A stretch of 64,000 bases of DNA from Sparassis latifolia (Eukaryota > Basidiomycota > Agaricomycetes > Polyporales > Sparassidaceae). The stretch covers positions 1,054,001-1,118,000 of the forward strand of contig CM031560.1 of assembly GCA_018466975.1 (NCBI GenBank), given 5' to 3'. Shown here one piece after another: positions 10,690 to 20,541 of this stretch (position 1 is its first letter; each line of letters starts with the position of its first letter). The translations under genes and the position numbers were made by a program. Under the pieces are notes generated by a model that worked only from the letters and a program-made list of their open reading frames with translations, ran no database searches and had not been told where the DNA came from.

Positions 10690-13600
10690 CCTTTGCGAGT
10701 CCCATGGACGAAGCGAAGTGTTTGCTCTTCATCGAGGGCAAGGCCTTCGTCAGGATGTCTGCTGTCATATCCTCTGTAGGACAGTACGAGAGTGAAATTT
10801 TGCCATCAGCGATGGCGTAGCGAATAAAATGGAACCGGATATCAATGTGTTTCGTCCGCGCATGAAAGCGATCATCTTTCGACAGTGCGATGGCAGACTG
10901 GTTGTCAGAGCGGAGAGGAATAGGAACTTCAGGGTTGCCAAATAATTCAATGATGAAAGAACGCAGCCACAGCGCTTCTTTGCTGGCATGCGTGAGTGCG
11001 ACGTATTCGGCCTCAGTTGTGGATAAGGTAACAAGGTCTTGACGCTTTGAGGACCAGGAGACAGCACCGCCATTGAGCATAAAAACATAGCCGGAAACGG
11101 CGCGACGTCCCTCCGTGCTCATACCATCGGCGTCGGAATAGCCGACAACGTCGTTGTCCTCCGAGCCGCCCAGAACGAGCCACAGGTCCGCAGTACCTTT
11201 GAGGTACTGGTAAACGCGCTTCAAAGCATTCCAATGCATGATTCCCGGGTTGCGACCGAATTGTGCAAGCTGTCCGACAGCAAAAGTGATATCGGGACGG
11301 GTAGCAACGGAAACATACTGTAAAGCTCCGAGTGCCTCAAGATAAGGCTTGTCACGCATGACAGCATACTCTGCCGTGGTGACAGGGCATTGGTCAACAG
11401 ACAGGCGGACATGAGTATCCATGGGCTGTGAGAGCTGCTTTGCATCTGCAAAGCCATACCGAGCAATGATTGACTCGATGTACGCACGCTGCGAAAGTGC
11501 GATAGTATGCTTCTCGAGATTTCGGCGGATCTCGATACCGAGCAGCCAGTGAAGTTCGCCGTTGTCCGTGATCTCCAATTTCGACTTAATCATCTCCTTG
11601 AGGTGGAGTAAGTTTGCTAGGAGTGAGCATACCAGGGTCATATCGTCAACATGGAGGAATATGATGGAGATCTCGCCATCAGGGTGACGACGATAGAAGA
11701 CGGCATGATCGTGCTCGAGGCGCACCAGTTTGAAGCCCTCGAGAATCTCGCGGAGTCGGATATACCAGCGCCGGCCCGACTGTTTGAGTCCATAGATCGC
11801 GACAAGTAGTAAAAGGAGTTGTCCGGCGTCGATGCCGTCAAGTTCGATGTCAGGAGGCGGCCGCATATAAATTTTCTCGTCGTCGCGCAGCTTGCCGTAC
11901 AGGTAAGCGCTCTTGACATCGACTTGATGGGCGTACCAGCCATTGCGAGCGGCGACGGAAAGAATAACACGCACAGACGCGAGTTTGCAAACCGCGGCGA
12001 ACGTATCATCCGAAAAATAATCGATACCTTCTACTTGCGTGAATCCTTGGGCGACTAAGCGCGCGCGGTAGCCTGTGACTTCTCCGCGCGCATCGCGCTT
12101 CGTCCGAAAAACCCATTTCGAGCCGACAACGTTATGGCCTGACGAGCGCGGCGGCGGGTCTACATAGACCCAACTATTTCTTGCCTCTAGACGGCGGATT
12201 TCGTCGTACATCGCTTCCCGCCATTTCGGCCAATCCGGACGGCGCTTCGCCTCTGTGACGGAACGCGGGTCGAATCCCAAGGAATCCGATGTAGCGGCAC
12301 CCACGGAGTATGCGAGAACTTCGCATTCTTCGTCGTTGTCGATTGTGATATCGGTGAGTGCTCCTTCTGCTCGTCCTGATGCGATGTCGCGCAACTTTGC
12401 GCTCGGCTCGCGCTTGCGCTTGCCGGTGACAATATCGGGGTCGACTGGCTCACGGATTTCACCCGGTTCGAGCGATGGGGGCTTCTCAGGCTCAGGAACA
12501 GGACGAGAACGTTTAGGAGGAGGCGGAACAGCGTCGGGAATTTCAGAGGTAGGTCCTATATTGACATCGTGCTCCCCCTCGACGCGAGGAGACCCTGCGC
12601 TAAAAACTATGTTGCGTTCCACAGAAATCTTCTTCTCCTTCGGCCAGTAAATACGGTGGCCATTTGACGTGTGATCGAGACCAATCCAGCGGGCTTCCTT
12701 TCCGCGGGCGTCGAATTTCGAGTTCGTGTCGACTTTGACATACACGACTGATCCCCATTCATGTAGGTTCGAGACATCAGGTGCATGTCCGAAGCGCACC
12801 TCAAAAGGCGATTTTCCCTGCAGTGCACGGCGAGCCGTGCGATTGTAGACATAGACGACATAGGCAAGTGCTTCGCCCCACAGCCATTTCGGGAGACCAG
12901 ATCCGACAAGCACGGCACGCACACCATTGAACGCGGTCAAATGTGTGCGCTCCGCGACTCCGTTATGCTCAGGTGTGTCGTGGACAGTTAATTTTCGAAT
13001 TGTACCAGCGCGCTCAAGGTGCGCATCCATGTCGGCAGATAGAAACTCGCCACCACGATCCGATTGCAAGATTTTTACACGCACGCCATGCTGTGTTGTC
13101 AGGCAATACTTGCAATGGTCAATGGTGAACACTGTAGCAGGTCCACAATTGTCAGGCAATACTTGCAATGGTCAATGGTGAACACTGTAGCAGGTCCCCA
13201 GATATCCATGTGAAAGTGCTCGCCGAATTTCTCCGCCAATGGAGATCGGCGTACTGCAGCAATGGGTGCACGGCGGGCCTTTGCAGCCAGGCACGTTCGA
13301 CACTCAGTTTCGTCGGAACGATGTGGATCGAGCGCTATGCCCGCAAGATGATTCTCACGGAGCATGGCTTTGATGTAGCCATAGTTGATGTGACCGAGTC
13401 GCTTGTGGATCTCGAAGAGTGAGAGTTGGACAGGGGATGCAAGGGAGGCAGAATCGTAGAAAATACGATACAGGTTGTTTACGCGGGGAATCCTCGCAAT
13501 GATGTCATTCATCTTGTTGAAGACAGTCAATAAGCCATCATGGCCCATCCAAGTAAATCCAGCCTCGTCGAGAATACCCAGAGAGATCAGTGTAGCATGC

Positions 13601-14154
13601 ATAGCAGGAGCATACAAGACACCCTTGAGACGGATGTGCCGACCGCCATTTTCAACCGGGAGATGCATAAGCATTTCGCCCATACCATTCGAGTAGAAAA
13701 TCTCGGAGTTCGCAGCGCGAATCTGGTGTGGTGCAGTGGTCTGAAAGTTGGAAAGCCGATCGAGATGTGGCGTCATATGGCGCGAAGCACCAGAGTCAAA
13801 AATATCAATTCGACGTCCGGACTCAGCGATGCCTGCGAAATGGTCATGTGTGTCCAAAATATGGACCTCGTCTTGAGCTGCTAACTCAGAGCAGTCAATG
13901 ACAATCTCCTCGAAAGGAGCAGGAAACACCGCGGAAGCACTCCAAGCCTCCTCGATGTGCGCAGATGAAGCGGACTGCGCGGCCGCAGCCGGCGCTGAAG
14001 AATCCTTCGCGCCGTCCTTTGATTTCGAGTCGGCCTTCGCCTTCGAATCTGCAGAGCCAGAGCTGCTCGCGCGGCCTCTGCCTTTCCTTTCATGCGCTGA
14101 TAGTATTGCTTCTTCGACGGACAGTCGGGTGCACGGTGGCCTTTGCCGCCGCAC
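10685..14154 (-). pseudogene. copia pol: protease-integrase-RT-RNase H, broken
   Basis: Two frames, 14154-13099 and 13168-10685. The first has the protease site FDSGASRHMT, the GAG-pre-integrase zinc ligands (HKRLGH ... ECRTCLAAKARR) and the first integrase Asp in FHMDIWGPA. The second has SDRGGEF and HNGVAE, giving the D-35-E spacing. It continues with reverse transcriptase (WVFRTKRDARGEV, VDVKSAYLYGKL, and an HVDDM active site instead of the usual YVDDM) and RNase H (STTEAEYVAL, TKHIDIRFHFIR). A 53-bp tandem duplication (13098-13150 and 13151-13203) separates the frames. Because 53 is not a multiple of three, removing one copy would place them in frame. Even so, only about 30 residues separate the two catalytic Asp residues, roughly half the family spacing, so core sequence is missing. 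Confidence 0.9.
13098..13203. repeat. 53-bp tandem duplication inside integrase
   Basis: Two copies with a 53-bp period, both starting TTGTCAGGCAATACTTGC and running through TGTAGCAGGTCC; they diverge only at the end. It shifts the pol frame. Confidence 0.9.
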
Positions 14155-15179
14155 TTGAAGCAGATCAGATCGTCATCTGATTTCGGAGCACTCCCCTTGC
14201 CCGAATTTCCTCCGCGTCCGCGGCGGCCATGGTGGCCGCGGGCTCGGCCTCCGCCGCGACCGCCAGCAAAAGCAGCGCTGGCTGTCGCAGTCTTTTCTCC
14301 GGATTTCAACACGGCGCGGGAATCGGCCTCAGCTCGGAGAGCTGAAATGATCTCCGTCGACGCAACGACTCGATGAGCGGCATTCGGTGCGAGAGTCGAG
14401 TTGTATATGTTGACAGCCGTGGTGATTGCAGTGACAGTGGGAGCGAAAGAGCGGGGAATGGACGTGGTAATTGCATTGATGTACGTGCGATCCTCAATCT
14501 TCACATTCATCTCTGAGAGCTTTTCCTTCAGTTCAGCAAGCTGATCCAGATGCTGACGGACCTTGCGGTCATCAGTGCACTTGAGCGAGAAAAGTTTCGC
14601 CTCCGTCCAAGCCTCAGAAGCAGCCGTAGAAGTCCCGAACTCGATCTTCAAGCCCGCCATGATTTCGTGTACCTTCTCTACATTGAGGTACTTCTTGAAA
14701 AGTGAGTCATGAAACTTTCCGGTTATCGCATTGAGCATCTGCTTATTTAGCTTCAGCTCCGCATCAGATGCCGGGTCAGCAGCACGATCAAGAAGAGCTT
14801 CAGCATCACAACCACCGGCGGCACGCTTGACGCGACCCAACCAAATCCGATAGTTAGACCCATCAGCGGCAAGCTTTGGGACATCGGAAAATTCCTTGGC
14901 AACGGTGGTGCCCATGACAGAAGGTAGATGGGGAGGGACAGGTATGACAGGATGCGGAGATGGTGTGCGAGAGTTCGATGGTGACAAAGAAGGTGATGAC
15001 GGCAATGGGACGTTGATGCGTGAGAGGTGCGCAAACGGTAAGGGAGCGGGATACGGAACGAGATCACGTAGGTCAGATACTTCACGACCTTGTTGTTGTA
15101 GCAGCCAACGAGAAGTGAACGAATAAAAACAACGTTCGACGGTAACGGTCTGTTGGTAATGGAAGACAAGCTTCACCAT
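13881..15179 (-). CDS. copia gag
   Basis: Capsid protein of the retrotransposon. The frame opens at 15179; the likely start is the ATG at 14915 (MGTTVAKEFSDV), just before the gag-like block LAADGSNYRIWLGRVK. Helical capsid segments follow (LFKKYLNVEKVHEIMAGLK; QHLDQLAELKEKLSEM). An Arg/Gly-rich stretch (GGRGGGRARGHHGRRG) precedes the CCHC knuckle CFKCGGKGHRAPDC. Past the knuckle (KQYYQRMKGKAEAA) the meaningful frame moves by -1 into the protease frame near 14090, so codons from there to 13881 in this frame are probably not native. Confidence 0.85.
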   Translation of the reverse strand: MVKLVFHYQQTVTVERCFYSFTSRWLLQQQGREVSDLRDLVPYPAPLPFAHLSRINVPLPSSPSLSPSNSRTPSPHPVIPVPPHLPSVMGTTVAKEFSDVPKLAADGSNYRIWLGRVKRAAGGCDAEALLDRAADPASDAELKLNKQMLNAITGKFHDSLFKKYLNVEKVHEIMAGLKIEFGTSTAASEAWTEAKLFSLKCTDDRKVRQHLDQLAELKEKLSEMNVKIEDRTYINAITTSIPRSFAPTVTAITTAVNIYNSTLAPNAAHRVVASTEIISALRAEADSRAVLKSGEKTATASAAFAGGRGGGRARGHHGRRGRGGNSGKGSAPKSDDDLICFKCGGKGHRAPDCPSKKQYYQRMKGKAEAARAALALQIRRRRPTRNQRTARRILQRRLRPRSPLHLRTSRRLGVLPRCFLLLSRRLSLTALS

Positions 15180-15230
15180 AAAAATCCAGGGGCGCGCGCG
15201 AGACGTAGGAAGACTCCTCAGCCGATAATG

Positions 15231-15245
15231 CCGGGGCTCATAACC
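15231..15245 (-). promoter_or_regulatory. Primer binding site, initiator tRNA-Met anticodon arm
   Basis: The 15 bases next to the 5' LTR read CCGGGGCTCATAACC on the plus strand. This equals the anticodon arm of eukaryotic initiator tRNA-Met (GGGCTCATAACC, anticodon CAT), not a tRNA 3' end. Drosophila copia is primed by the 5' half of cleaved initiator tRNA-Met in this way. The match is seen directly; priming by a half tRNA is inferred. Confidence 0.75.
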
Positions 15246-15699
15246 TATCAGAGTGCGAGAAGCAACGGGGCGACCAAGTCAGGTCGGAACGGCAAAGCCG
15301 ACTGAGCACAGCGGGTACGGCTGGAGGGCAGACAGACCGGAGAGTGTCCTTGCAGTGACACGGAGGTCAGTGGATGCACCAGGACAGTGAGTCTCTGATA
15401 TATTCATACCTTGCAGTGACACGGAGGTCACTGCAACAGCTGTAAGTAATGGTACATGTAAATAGGAAAAGGGAGACGTACGTGGATGCACCAGGACAGT
15501 GAGTCTCTGGGGCATCCGACGACCAACGGTAAGGTATATACGACGATCAGCGTCGCCGGCTACGGCTAGCGATAGCGCCGAGGTGTTGAGTAGATACGGG
15601 TGAAAAAGGACAAACCGAACCGGGTATAACGCACGTTCTGAGGAACGTGCCAGGTCATCTCCTCGGACTCCTGAGCTCCTCGGACTACAGATTGCGACA
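15246..15699 (-). repeat. 5' LTR of copia element
   Basis: 454 bp. It contains an internal duplication: a block at 15348-15397 (CTTGCAGTGACACGGAGGTC then GGATGCACCAGGACAGTGAG) recurs as two parts at about 15410-15430 and 15482-15509. The LTR should contain the element promoter. Its right end lies 222 bp from the VMA3 start codon. Confidence 0.93.
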
Positions 15700-15704
15700 A
15701 TGCG
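15700..15704. repeat. Target site duplication, right (ATGCG)
   Basis: Second copy of ATGCG directly after the 5' LTR, identical to 10218-10222. Confidence 0.85.
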
Positions 15705-15921
15705 TGGTCAGTACGTGGTGGTACTGAAGCAAGTATATGCACCGTGTGCTTGACCGCGACGTGCCACACTACAAGACTGGCTGGGTTTGAAAGTTGATCA
15801 GCGGCGCCGTTGGAGCGCGGCAACTGCCGCATCTTTCGTCCCGCCCACTGCTGCTGTCGTCGTTGAGGCAGTCCAAAATCCTAAGATTCCATCCTCCGTC
15901 TCTGCAGTCATATCAGCCGAC

Positions 15922-16835
15922 ATGTCTGATCTTTGCCCAGTATATGCTCCCTTCTTCGGTGCCATGGTGAGTGGACAGCACTGAGGGGGTACTGCCCATT
16001 AACGTTGGAATTGTCACTTCAGGGTTGCACCAGTGCAATCGTCTTTACCTGTGAGTTTCACAACTAAGCTTCGCAGCATCTCATTGTTCACATTGTGCCG
16101 TGAACTACCAGGCATTGGCGCGAGGTGAGATACGTGAGGCTGAAACCAGGGCGAATAGAGGGCTAACAACTTATTGAAGTTACGGCACAGCCAAGTCCGG
16201 AGTTGGCATATCTGCCATGTCTATCCTCCGACCTGACCTAATGATGAAGTGTGTTATCCCAGTTATCATGGCTGGTATCATTGCTGTCAGTGTGCTGTAG
16301 TTGTACGCGTCTATCCTCATTGACGACAGCACAGATCTACGGTCTTGTCGTGTCGGTACTCATCTCGGCAGAACGTGAGTGGTGAAGTTAGCTTCGTCCA
16401 CGAGTGGTACACGAACGTACTTTCGCAGTCACTATGCACATGTCATTATTCCAAGGATTCGTTCAGCTGGGTGCTGGCCTCTCCGTGGGTCTTGCCGGAC
16501 TAGCAGCAGGCTTTGCCATCGGTATTGTTGGTGACGCTGGCGTACGGGGAACTGCGCAGCAACCAAGGCTCTTTGTGGGCATGGTAAGCATGCATATCAG
16601 CTGGGGATTTATACACGACAACTAAGGACAATCGCGACCGCTAGATTTTGATCCTCATTTTCGCTGAAGTGCTGGGTCTGTACGGTGAGTAATGGATACA
16701 CTTCAGTCGCGAGAAGGGTGACCAACTGTGACTCGCGTAGGTCTCATCGTCGCGCTTATCATGAACTCGAAAGCATCGGACATGGCTGGCGTTGTGCGTC
16801 GACCCTTTGTGCAATTGTTCTCATGTGTTCTCTAA
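15922..16835 (+). CDS. VMA3: V-ATPase proteolipid subunit c
   Basis: Proton-carrying rotor subunit of the vacuolar H+-ATPase V0 ring. Eight small exons from ATG 15922 ([17 protein letters not shown]) give four membrane segments. Blocks include [33 protein letters not shown] and [18 protein letters not shown]. The proton-binding glutamate is in [17 protein letters not shown]. Introns are 45-75 nt and interrupt even short segments (exon 2 is 16023-16050). After NSKASDMAG the frame reads on to TAA 16833-16835 with an unusual tail. A further GT-AG intron (about 16798-16849) is possible, so the last few residues are uncertain. Length matches the family. Confidence 0.93.
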
Positions 16836-17241
16836 CATCAGACCGTAGTGCTCCGTATAAACCCAGGTGGACAACCAAGCTAGATGCACATCGGCAGAGG
16901 GAAGAGACGTGCCACAGAGGAAACCGTCTCCACTCAACCCTACTTCACCTGTAGTCTATCTAGGTTTGCTGTGTTGGTGCCATTTTCTCGACAATGTTCC
17001 GTGCTACACGCATCTGGTATATCATACCATTGTTTCCCGCGTCCAGCGAATATGCATAGGATTTCCAAAGCTGTGGACATAAATACTATCTACTGTTCCA
17101 AGACCAGTGAGGTGTAAGTGTACAAATGCGTGTGTCCAGGGATATATGCAAGAATCATACCAAGTAATAATATACATCCAGAGGTCTCAATTGCAGCAAG
17201 GGCCAGTAAAGTTAGGCATTGCGAATGCCTCTTCGCCTGTC
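16836..17241. other. Intergenic between convergent genes
   Basis: About 400 bp holding the 3' UTRs of VMA3 and the SUN-domain gene. No conserved frame or repeat seen. Confidence 0.5.
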
Positions 17242-20196
17242 TCAACCCAACTCGGATTCCGATCCATCCGCATCCGTGTCTACCCAACCGTCTGCCTCAC
17301 TAGTATCACCCTCTGGAAGGGGACCTTCGCATGCGCATCCATGCGGTAAATCATTGGCAGTCGGCAAGCGCAATGGTGACAGCGGATGCCGATCGTCTGG
17401 ATGTTTTGACCTAGCAGCGTCCACAGAAGGAGTCTCTAGCACGGCCGTATGCGACTGGGGACTAAATATGTCGACCGAAGTATCAATGACATCTTCAGGT
17501 CTCCGCGCCCTTTCCGATAAAGGATGACCCGTGTTCTTGTCCGTCGTCTTGCACTCTGAATTTGGCGCGCCGCTTGTGCTCTTCACCTCATGCAAATGCG
17601 CGCTCCGCGCCAATTTCTTGGCCGACCTTGGCACGGGTCCAATGCCGCCAAAACCGTGCCCTGAGCTTGAGCGCTGTATCTGTGGGCGCGACAACGCTGA
17701 GGACGGAGAGGCATGGACACCTCCGTGAGCCACGGAGCGATTGAATATATTGTGCCGCGAATTCGATGTTCGTAGCGCCAAAGGAGTGCGCGGGCGTGCA
17801 CCCACCTTATGGGCCGACGATACTGGCTGGATTTGTAAGGTTAGTGGCTTCTCTTCTGCTGTTTGTGGAGCTCGCGAGGGAAATTCGACTATTCCTGCGA
17901 CAGTGAGTATGAGTTCATTTAATGCTGTTCCCAAGTGGGAAGTAACGAACCAAAAGACTCATCCAGAGCGCGGCTTGGAGGTTGTGGAGGCGGAGGGGTT
18001 GAACTGCGAGTTCTCAACCGGGACATCCAGTCACCGCTGAGACTTAACGTCCTCCGACCCCAGTCACGCATGGATGACGGTCGGCCATGAACGTGCTCCC
18101 CTCTAGAACCCCGAGTCAAACTCATGAACACCAAGACAGCGAGCAGCAAACACAGTTGCGCAATGCCAAGGCGCTTTTCTAGAATCACCTGTAAAAATAT
18201 TTATTCAATACGAATCCACGAATAAATGGCCGATGCACTACCTCATCTGCTAAGTGGTTCACCTTAGAGAGTAGTTCGAAGTATTCGGTATCCAAATGCC
18301 TTCTATATTTCTCAAAATCTTGCACAGAACGTTGGTATATTTGAGCTTGTGCCTTTCCCTGAGGTCCGACAACAAATGAGCAAGGCAGAATCCGGGAGGA
18401 CGAAATGCGACCAGTCAACTCACGATACCCTCCAACCGTCCGACGTCTTCGCCTAAGCGCCTCAGGACCTCTCGAACGCCGGTCGTCTGCTCTTCGACGT
18501 ACCGAGTATATAGAGTCGTGTTCGCCTCGAGCATCATCAGACGGTTCATGATAGTTCGGTATACTGACTCCCCGCCTGTCGCAACGGGCGATAGTGGTTG
18601 GGGAAGAGGGTAGGCCGAGCCAGTGACAGTGAGGATGGATGACGTAGAACTTGAGAAGGCGGTGAGTGATGATAAGTGTACAGATGGTGGGGCATTGTTG
18701 GATGAATCAGGGGAGTGAGAGGGTGGATGGATAAGATACGCGGAGGATGCTGAAGGTGCCGCGGTATCAACCGGAGGGATGTCCATTATGGTATCGTACA
18801 ATGAGTCCTCATAAATATGCCCTTCGTGTGTTTCCTCTGTTTCGGGTGTTTGTAAACTTTCGTCAACAGTGGACGTGAAGGTCGTTACGCCTATGTCCGA
18901 TGGCTCCGTTCCATTTGCATCCACTGCAGTAGAGGGGCCAGAACTGGATGATGGCCTTCGCGGCGACGCAATTTTCTCTGTAAAGTGAATGACAGCATCT
19001 TCACTGTCGGCGGTGCTGTTCTCGGTAGAAGCTCCGTCTGCCTCGTTGGACGACAATGGCACAGACGAATGTGGTGTCGGAGTCGCAACTGTGGCAATTG
19101 AAGCGTGAACTTCATCCATCACTTCCTGAGGCTTTACGGCTTCAACGATGGGAATATGAACGGTCTGAGGGGACTCCGCGATCTCCACAGATGCGCTGGC
19201 TTCCTCGGCAGAGCGTTTGGCTTTGCTCTCCGTTTCCCACATGTCCCACTTCCACTGTTCGAGATGAGTGAGACCATAAACTCGTAGAAGGGACACGGGG
19301 CAGTAATACTCGCTGCCATAATGGGAAAGAAAGTCGATCCGGATGAAACGGTAGAAGTCGCGCAGTGAAGTCGGAGGGTGGAATGACTGATCATGTGTAA
19401 GAGCTAGCATCAAGCCACTAAGTCCTGGTTGAAACGTACTCACCTGCACGCCACGGGTATTACGCGCTCGATACGTGCCCGCGATAGTCCACCCATCTGG
19501 ATCAATAGTGTAGGTCTTCGCGACGCTAACCGTGAAATCCTTGAACACGCCGCTGAAAAACTCGAAATTCGCCAGCTGCACCGTGTCGATCCTGATGTCA
19601 TCACACAGCTCTACCACCACATACTGCTTCTCTTCTGCGCAGGGACTGAGCATATATCTGTCCTTCTTGTCTGAAAGAATCGCCGACGAAGACTTTGCCG
19701 ACCGATGCGCGGTATGAACGCGCGCTGAGCAGTCTAGAGAGGCGTAATTGAAGCGATCTGTGAGTGGTATGCGGAAATGTGGGGAGGAGCGCTCGTCCGG
19801 TACTCCACTATCCTCTTGCTGAACTGCATTCAATGCCGCACCCTCAGCTTGACTTGGAGCAACCAAACCATTAGAGCCTGTAGGTTCTGACATGGCATCA
19901 GGGAGTGGCCTGTGTCCAGAGATAGCAGGCGAGTGAACGCTAGGCTGGTGGTCTTCCGCAAATCGTTTCGCCTTCCAATCCTCGAATGACAGAAGCAGAC
20001 CCTCCTCTGTAGTCGTTTCCACCGGTTCCAGTGGGCGAAGACAGCATATAGGCTGTTCGGCTTGTTTGGAGATGAGCACCGCTATGTCATGGAAAGGATC
20101 ATTGGGAGTCGTCGGTGCTGCAAGAGCTTGAGAAGCAAAGATGAGAGCCAAAAGCGACACAGGGAGGAGAGAACACGACAGCATTAGAGATACCAC
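17242..20196 (-). CDS. SUN-domain protein, SLP1/SUCO-like
   Basis: ER/nuclear-envelope protein of the SLP1/SUCO (Osteopotentia) class. The start at 20196 gives a signal peptide (SLLPVSLLALIFASQALA). After a Ser/Pro-rich spacer comes the SUN core: DRFNYASLDCSARV, YMLSPCAEEKQYVVVELCDD, VQLANFEFFSGVFKDFTVS, then SFHPPTSLRDFYRFIRIDFL and the end motif GSEYYCPVSLLRVYGLTHLE. A long Ser/Thr-rich region leads to a coiled coil (LEANTTLYTRYVEEQTTG) and a C-terminal membrane segment (LGIAQLCLLLAVLVFMSL). The tail is basic, then acidic at the very end (DTDADGSESELG). Four introns are placed: about 19440-19390, 18420-18355, 18235-18191 and 17935-17880, all keeping frame. It is divergent from the RBM25-like gene. 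Confidence 0.85.
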
Positions 20197-20541
20197 CCTA
20201 GTTCCTCATACGACCGCCTGGGATAGGTTGGCCAGTCGATGTCGGGGTGCAATGAATAGAGCGCCCTCGGCTTACCCTCGGCGAATCTAAGGGTTATTTA
20301 GGGGTACTACTCGTTGTAGCAAATGTCACGTACGGTACGATGGCCTACAAACAATAGGGACAGATGTATTGTAAGCGTGACAGGTCGCAAATTTGTGCCT
20401 CACGACCTCATCGTCTGCGCTGCGTTGACCGTAAAATCCCTTCTGACCTCTTCGCGCTCACCCACAACGGATATTAGCCTGAAACTCTGAGACCTTTGAC
20501 AACACCATCCCGTCTACCTCAAATTACAAAAGAGAGACAAC
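20197..20541. other. Divergent promoter region
   Basis: 345 bp between the start codons of the SUN-domain gene and the RBM25-like gene. No further gene is seen. Confidence 0.6.

Larger units (their letters stand above)
10223..15699 (-). mobile_element. Ty1/copia LTR retrotransposon, 5.48 kb
   Basis: Minus-strand element bounded by two 454/455-bp LTRs and a 5-bp duplication ATGCG. The order on the minus strand is LTR, primer site, gag with CCHC knuckle, protease (DSGAS), integrase, reverse transcriptase, RNase H, polypurine tract, LTR. Integrase before reverse transcriptase defines Ty1/copia. LTRs differ by one substitution (near 10375/15398) and one A in a run (about 10445/15467), so the insertion is recent. 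The internal region is defective: gag and pol are in different frames near 14090, and integrase carries a 53-bp tandem duplication at 13098-13203 and lacks core residues. It sits between divergent TRR1 and VMA3. Confidence 0.95.

Noticed and set aside
13168..13884. Plus-strand frames inside the retrotransposon
   Set aside because: Antisense to well-supported protease and integrase coding sequence.
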